From: CALXOD01 sp964402715
GTDB lineage: Bacteria > Verrucomicrobiota > Lentisphaeria > Victivallales > Victivallaceae
Length of the DNA stretch: 30,945 nucleotides
Assembly (NCBI GenBank): GCA_964402715.1
Contig: CAYODJ010000025.1
Location: forward strand, 1-30,945
Direction: 5' to 3'
Shown here: positions 28,799-30,945 of the stretch, one piece after another
How the letters are laid out: every line of letters starts with the position of its first letter
How positions within the stretch are numbered: position 1 is the stretch's first letter
The notes under the pieces: model-generated
Databases searched by the model: none
Told to the model about the DNA's origin: nothing
What the model saw: the letters and a program-made list of their open reading frames with translations, nothing else
Translations under genes and position numbers: made by a program

Positions 28799-29659
28799 TC
28801 AGCAATCATCCTCGGCGGAGCGATATGGATAAGGAAACGTTTCCGGCAGTTCGCCGTCAGGAAGACCGATCAAAGCTTGCGCGATAGTCTGAATATAACG
28901 AAAACTGTCGCTGCTTACCGCATTTGAAAACAACATGGACGAGGCGAACTGCAGCAGTGAACGTTTATTCCAGAAATCACAGTCGACCACGCCTTTAAGC
29001 GTTTCCAATTGCCAGTTGTTGACAGGAATCACCAAATTGCAGTGCGTGTCAAGCAACGCGAATTCACCCAGCACCCGTACCAGGCTGAGATTCAGTCCGG
29101 CGTCGGCGGCAAGCTGCTGACCGATAGCGGCAAACAGCGCCGACGAGCCGTAATGAGCCTCAAGCACCGCCCCGATACAGTAATTCTCAGGCTGCATAGA
29201 CGTCTCATGAACAGCAATCATGCCGCGTCTGCACATAAAGTAAGACAACTGCCGAAGCGATCTGAGCAGGCAGTGGGAGGCTTCATCGGCGAAATCACTC
29301 CACAGTCTCTGCAGGCCGGGCCGCGAATCATTGTCAAACCACTGCAGGTGCACTTCAATCAACCCGTCGATCATGCTTATCTGCCTTGTTTTAAGCATGT
29401 TGGAGAAGTCGCGCCGACGCCTGCGGAGCGTGATCGCAGCCTGCAACTGATGCGCACGCTTTCTCACCAGAACGTTCGACGATTCCTGCAGTTCGGCCAG
29501 CACTTTCCCCAATTCGTCCTCGCGGGAAAGCAATTCAGCCATGGCGGAAACGGCGACTTCCTCGTTGTCATCATCAAGCAAATTCAGCAGCGCCGATATT
29601 CTGGGCAAAAAATTTTTCCGTGTCGATCCGGAGTCACTGTTTTCCGCCGTCCGCGACAT
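28799..29659 (-). CDS. SirB1/transglutaminase-like protein with a helical N-terminal region
   Basis: The 286-aa product has a helical N-terminal part that looks HEAT-like (LLNLLDDDNEEVAVSAMAEL, then VLVRKRAHQLQAA) and a central-to-C-terminal region resembling the SirB1/Transglut_core2 family (YCIGAVLEAHYGSSALFAAI, GQQLAADAGLNL). The family's usual PGHFLxR segment reads LGEFALLD here, so the histidine expected of a transglutaminase-like site is missing; a non-catalytic role is likely. It starts 10 nt after the exonuclease gene with AGGCAG upstream, so the two form an operon. The family assignment is recalled and moderately sure; the function is not known. Confidence 0.7.
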   Translation of the reverse strand: MSRTAENSDSGSTRKNFLPRISALLNLLDDDNEEVAVSAMAELLSREDELGKVLAELQESSNVLVRKRAHQLQAAITLRRRRRDFSNMLKTRQISMIDGLIEVHLQWFDNDSRPGLQRLWSDFADEASHCLLRSLRQLSYFMCRRGMIAVHETSMQPENYCIGAVLEAHYGSSALFAAIGQQLAADAGLNLSLVRVLGEFALLDTHCNLVIPVNNWQLETLKGVVDCDFWNKRSLLQFASSMLFSNAVSSDSFRYIQTIAQALIGLPDGELPETFPYPYRSAEDDC

Positions 29660-29669
29660 ATGTCACTGC

Positions 29670-30446
29670 CTATTTTCGTTCCGGGAAAATGCCGGACAAC
29701 GCGTTCTTCGCAATTGTTCTTGCATCCTCGGGAAAGTCTGAACGAACAATCCAACGCAAGAAGCCAGGATCGTTGACCGCAATATCGTTCAAACTTCGCC
29801 CGGCGTTCTTGCCGAAGTTGACCACCACCTCACCGTTCCGCCATTTGAACCGGCGCGTTTGATCCAGCGCATCCGGATCGGCAACACCGGAAAAGGCGGC
29901 GAGCGCCTCCACGCCTCGAGGCAATTCAGGGTGCCGTTTCAGTTGAGCCGACAACACCTCCCATGTCGCGCATGTATCCGCGTCAGCGCTGTGGGCATCC
30001 ATCAACTCTCTACCGCAGTACAATTTATACGCCGCCGTAAGCGTCCTGGGAAACAGTTTACAGAAGATCTGATAGACGTCCACAACATTCCGTTCCTTCA
30101 TGCACAGGGGAATGCCGGCCCTCTGGAATTCCGCCTGCAGCATGGGAATATCAAAATTGACCACATTGTACCCACCTAAATCGCAACAATCCAAATATCT
30201 TGCCAAATTGGCGGCGATTGTTTCAAACGAAGGGCAATCGGCAACATCGGCATCGGCGATACCATGTATCGCCGTAGCCGAAGGCGGGATCGGAATTCCA
30301 GGATTCAGCCTCCTCACGGCAGACTGACTCGAACCATCAGGAAAAATCTTCAAAACAGCCAGTTCCACAATGCGATCTCTTTCGGGAAAAACGCCGGTGC
30401 TTTCCAGATCAAAAATCACCAAGGGACGAAGCAGTTGCAATTCCAT
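29670..30446 (-). CDS. DEDDh 3'-5' exonuclease, ExoX-like
   Basis: From ATG 30446 the product is 258 aa. It begins directly before the Exo I motif (VIFDLESTG), followed by ExoII (GGYNVVNFDIPML) and ExoIII with HSADADT (His and Asp of the DEDDh site), so it should degrade DNA 3' to 5' with two metal ions. The C-terminal ~60 residues (VVVNFGKNAGRSL, DPGFLRWIVRSDFP) match the small domain seen at the end of ExoX-like proteins (DUF3820-type). The frame stays open to 30752, giving up to 360 aa; the extra residues lack exonuclease motifs and no good ribosome binding site decides between ATG 30446 and ATG codons upstream. It is transcribed with the SirB1-like gene. Confidence 0.85.
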   Translation of the reverse strand: MELQLLRPLVIFDLESTGVFPERDRIVELAVLKIFPDGSSQSAVRRLNPGIPIPPSATAIHGIADADVADCPSFETIAANLARYLDCCDLGGYNVVNFDIPMLQAEFQRAGIPLCMKERNVVDVYQIFCKLFPRTLTAAYKLYCGRELMDAHSADADTCATWEVLSAQLKRHPELPRGVEALAAFSGVADPDALDQTRRFKWRNGEVVVNFGKNAGRSLNDIAVNDPGFLRWIVRSDFPEDARTIAKNALSGIFPERK

Positions 30447-30945
30447 AAACACAGACTGTCTAAATCGTGTTGCCTGTAACATCTTCCGGAATATATCCTG
30501 ACTTTGGCTGCCAGGCAAGTCGTAATTTAAAAGGTTGACAAACACAGATCCGATGTCGGCGATGATGCTCCTGCCGACGTCCGACAACGGTTTGTGACAC
30601 AATACCCTCCGTAAAGTCTCACTGCGGATGGCGCTTGCGGTCAGCTCGACGCAGATGATGCAATGAACATTGTCGGATTCGAATATCATTCCGTAATGCG
30701 ACCAAAACCGCAAAGGCGGAATAGAGCCACCTGGCGACCATGGGGCTCTCATACAGTGTCACGGCAAACCGTCCAACCGAAATACATCATTCCCCGTTGT
30801 CGCAGCCGGATATTCCCTGCCTTGTTTCATTCATCCGCAAAAGCACGGCATCTGAAGTGTTTCTTCATTGAAATCGGCAACCACCTCTTCAGGTAGTGTC
30901 AAAAATAGTATGAAAAAATGAAAGTACGGGAGCCGTGGGCGGGGG
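30447..30945. other. Right edge: possible N-terminal extension of the exonuclease, then nothing clear
   Basis: The exonuclease frame runs open to 30752; if real, the extension would include a stretch such as DVGRSIIADIGSVFVNLLNY. From 30753 to the window end I see no gene, RNA or repeat. Confidence 0.4.

Overview
The window suggests a Gram-negative bacterium of moderately high G+C. The clues are an RND efflux pump with its adaptor, a lipoprotein and a secreted protein. The mix of genes (a short alanyl-tRNA synthetase, a topoisomerase I with an unusual repeat tail, a STAS protein, and a prepilin peptidase overlapping aroE) fits the PVC superphylum, perhaps Lentisphaerota. That placement is inference from recalled similarity. 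The chromosomal part is loosely packed: several gaps of 0.5-1.3 kb hold no convincing gene.

Region 1 (1-9964, all minus strand) is the edge of a mobile element. It is dominated by a giant multidomain 'polyvalent' protein of the kind carried by phages and conjugative elements. One reading frame is open without a stop from 8328 down to the left edge (2,776 codons, C-terminus outside the window). In order it holds a DdrB/ParB-like domain, a PBECR-type nuclease-like domain, three tandem DTxEEA repeats, an LPD-type domain with a zincin-like HEWFH motif, less clear modules, an ADP-ribosyltransferase domain and an LPD3-like domain. Upstream of it, in another frame, lies a 575-codon ORF with a second, almost identical PBECR domain. 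The two pieces look like one gene, or a tandem pair, broken or shifted between about 8180 and 8328. A five-copy 11-bp tandem repeat and a recurring linker motif T/P-P-S/G-x-E/Q-K at five junctions are the most unusual signals. A 48-aa gene with a strong ribosome binding site and a decayed small gene lie at the 5' edge.

Region 2 (10.0-14.5 kb, plus strand) is a two-gene RND efflux operon (periplasmic adaptor, then permease) behind an extended -10 promoter. The permease lacks the usual intramembrane Asp pair and Lys.

Region 3 (14.9-17.1 kb, minus strand) holds a secreted protein and a lipoprotein of unknown function. Region 4 (17.6-22.1 kb, plus strand) holds aroE overlapped by a prepilin peptidase gene, then topA.

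Region 5 (22.3-24.2 kb, minus strand) is a thiG-thiH pair for the thiazole half of thiamine. No thiS, thiF or TPP riboswitch was seen. Region 6 (25.4-28.7 kb, plus strand) has a short alaS with a good promoter, then a STAS protein gene. Region 7 (28.8-30.5 kb, minus strand) is a two-gene unit: an ExoX-like DEDDh exonuclease and a SirB1/transglutaminase-like protein.
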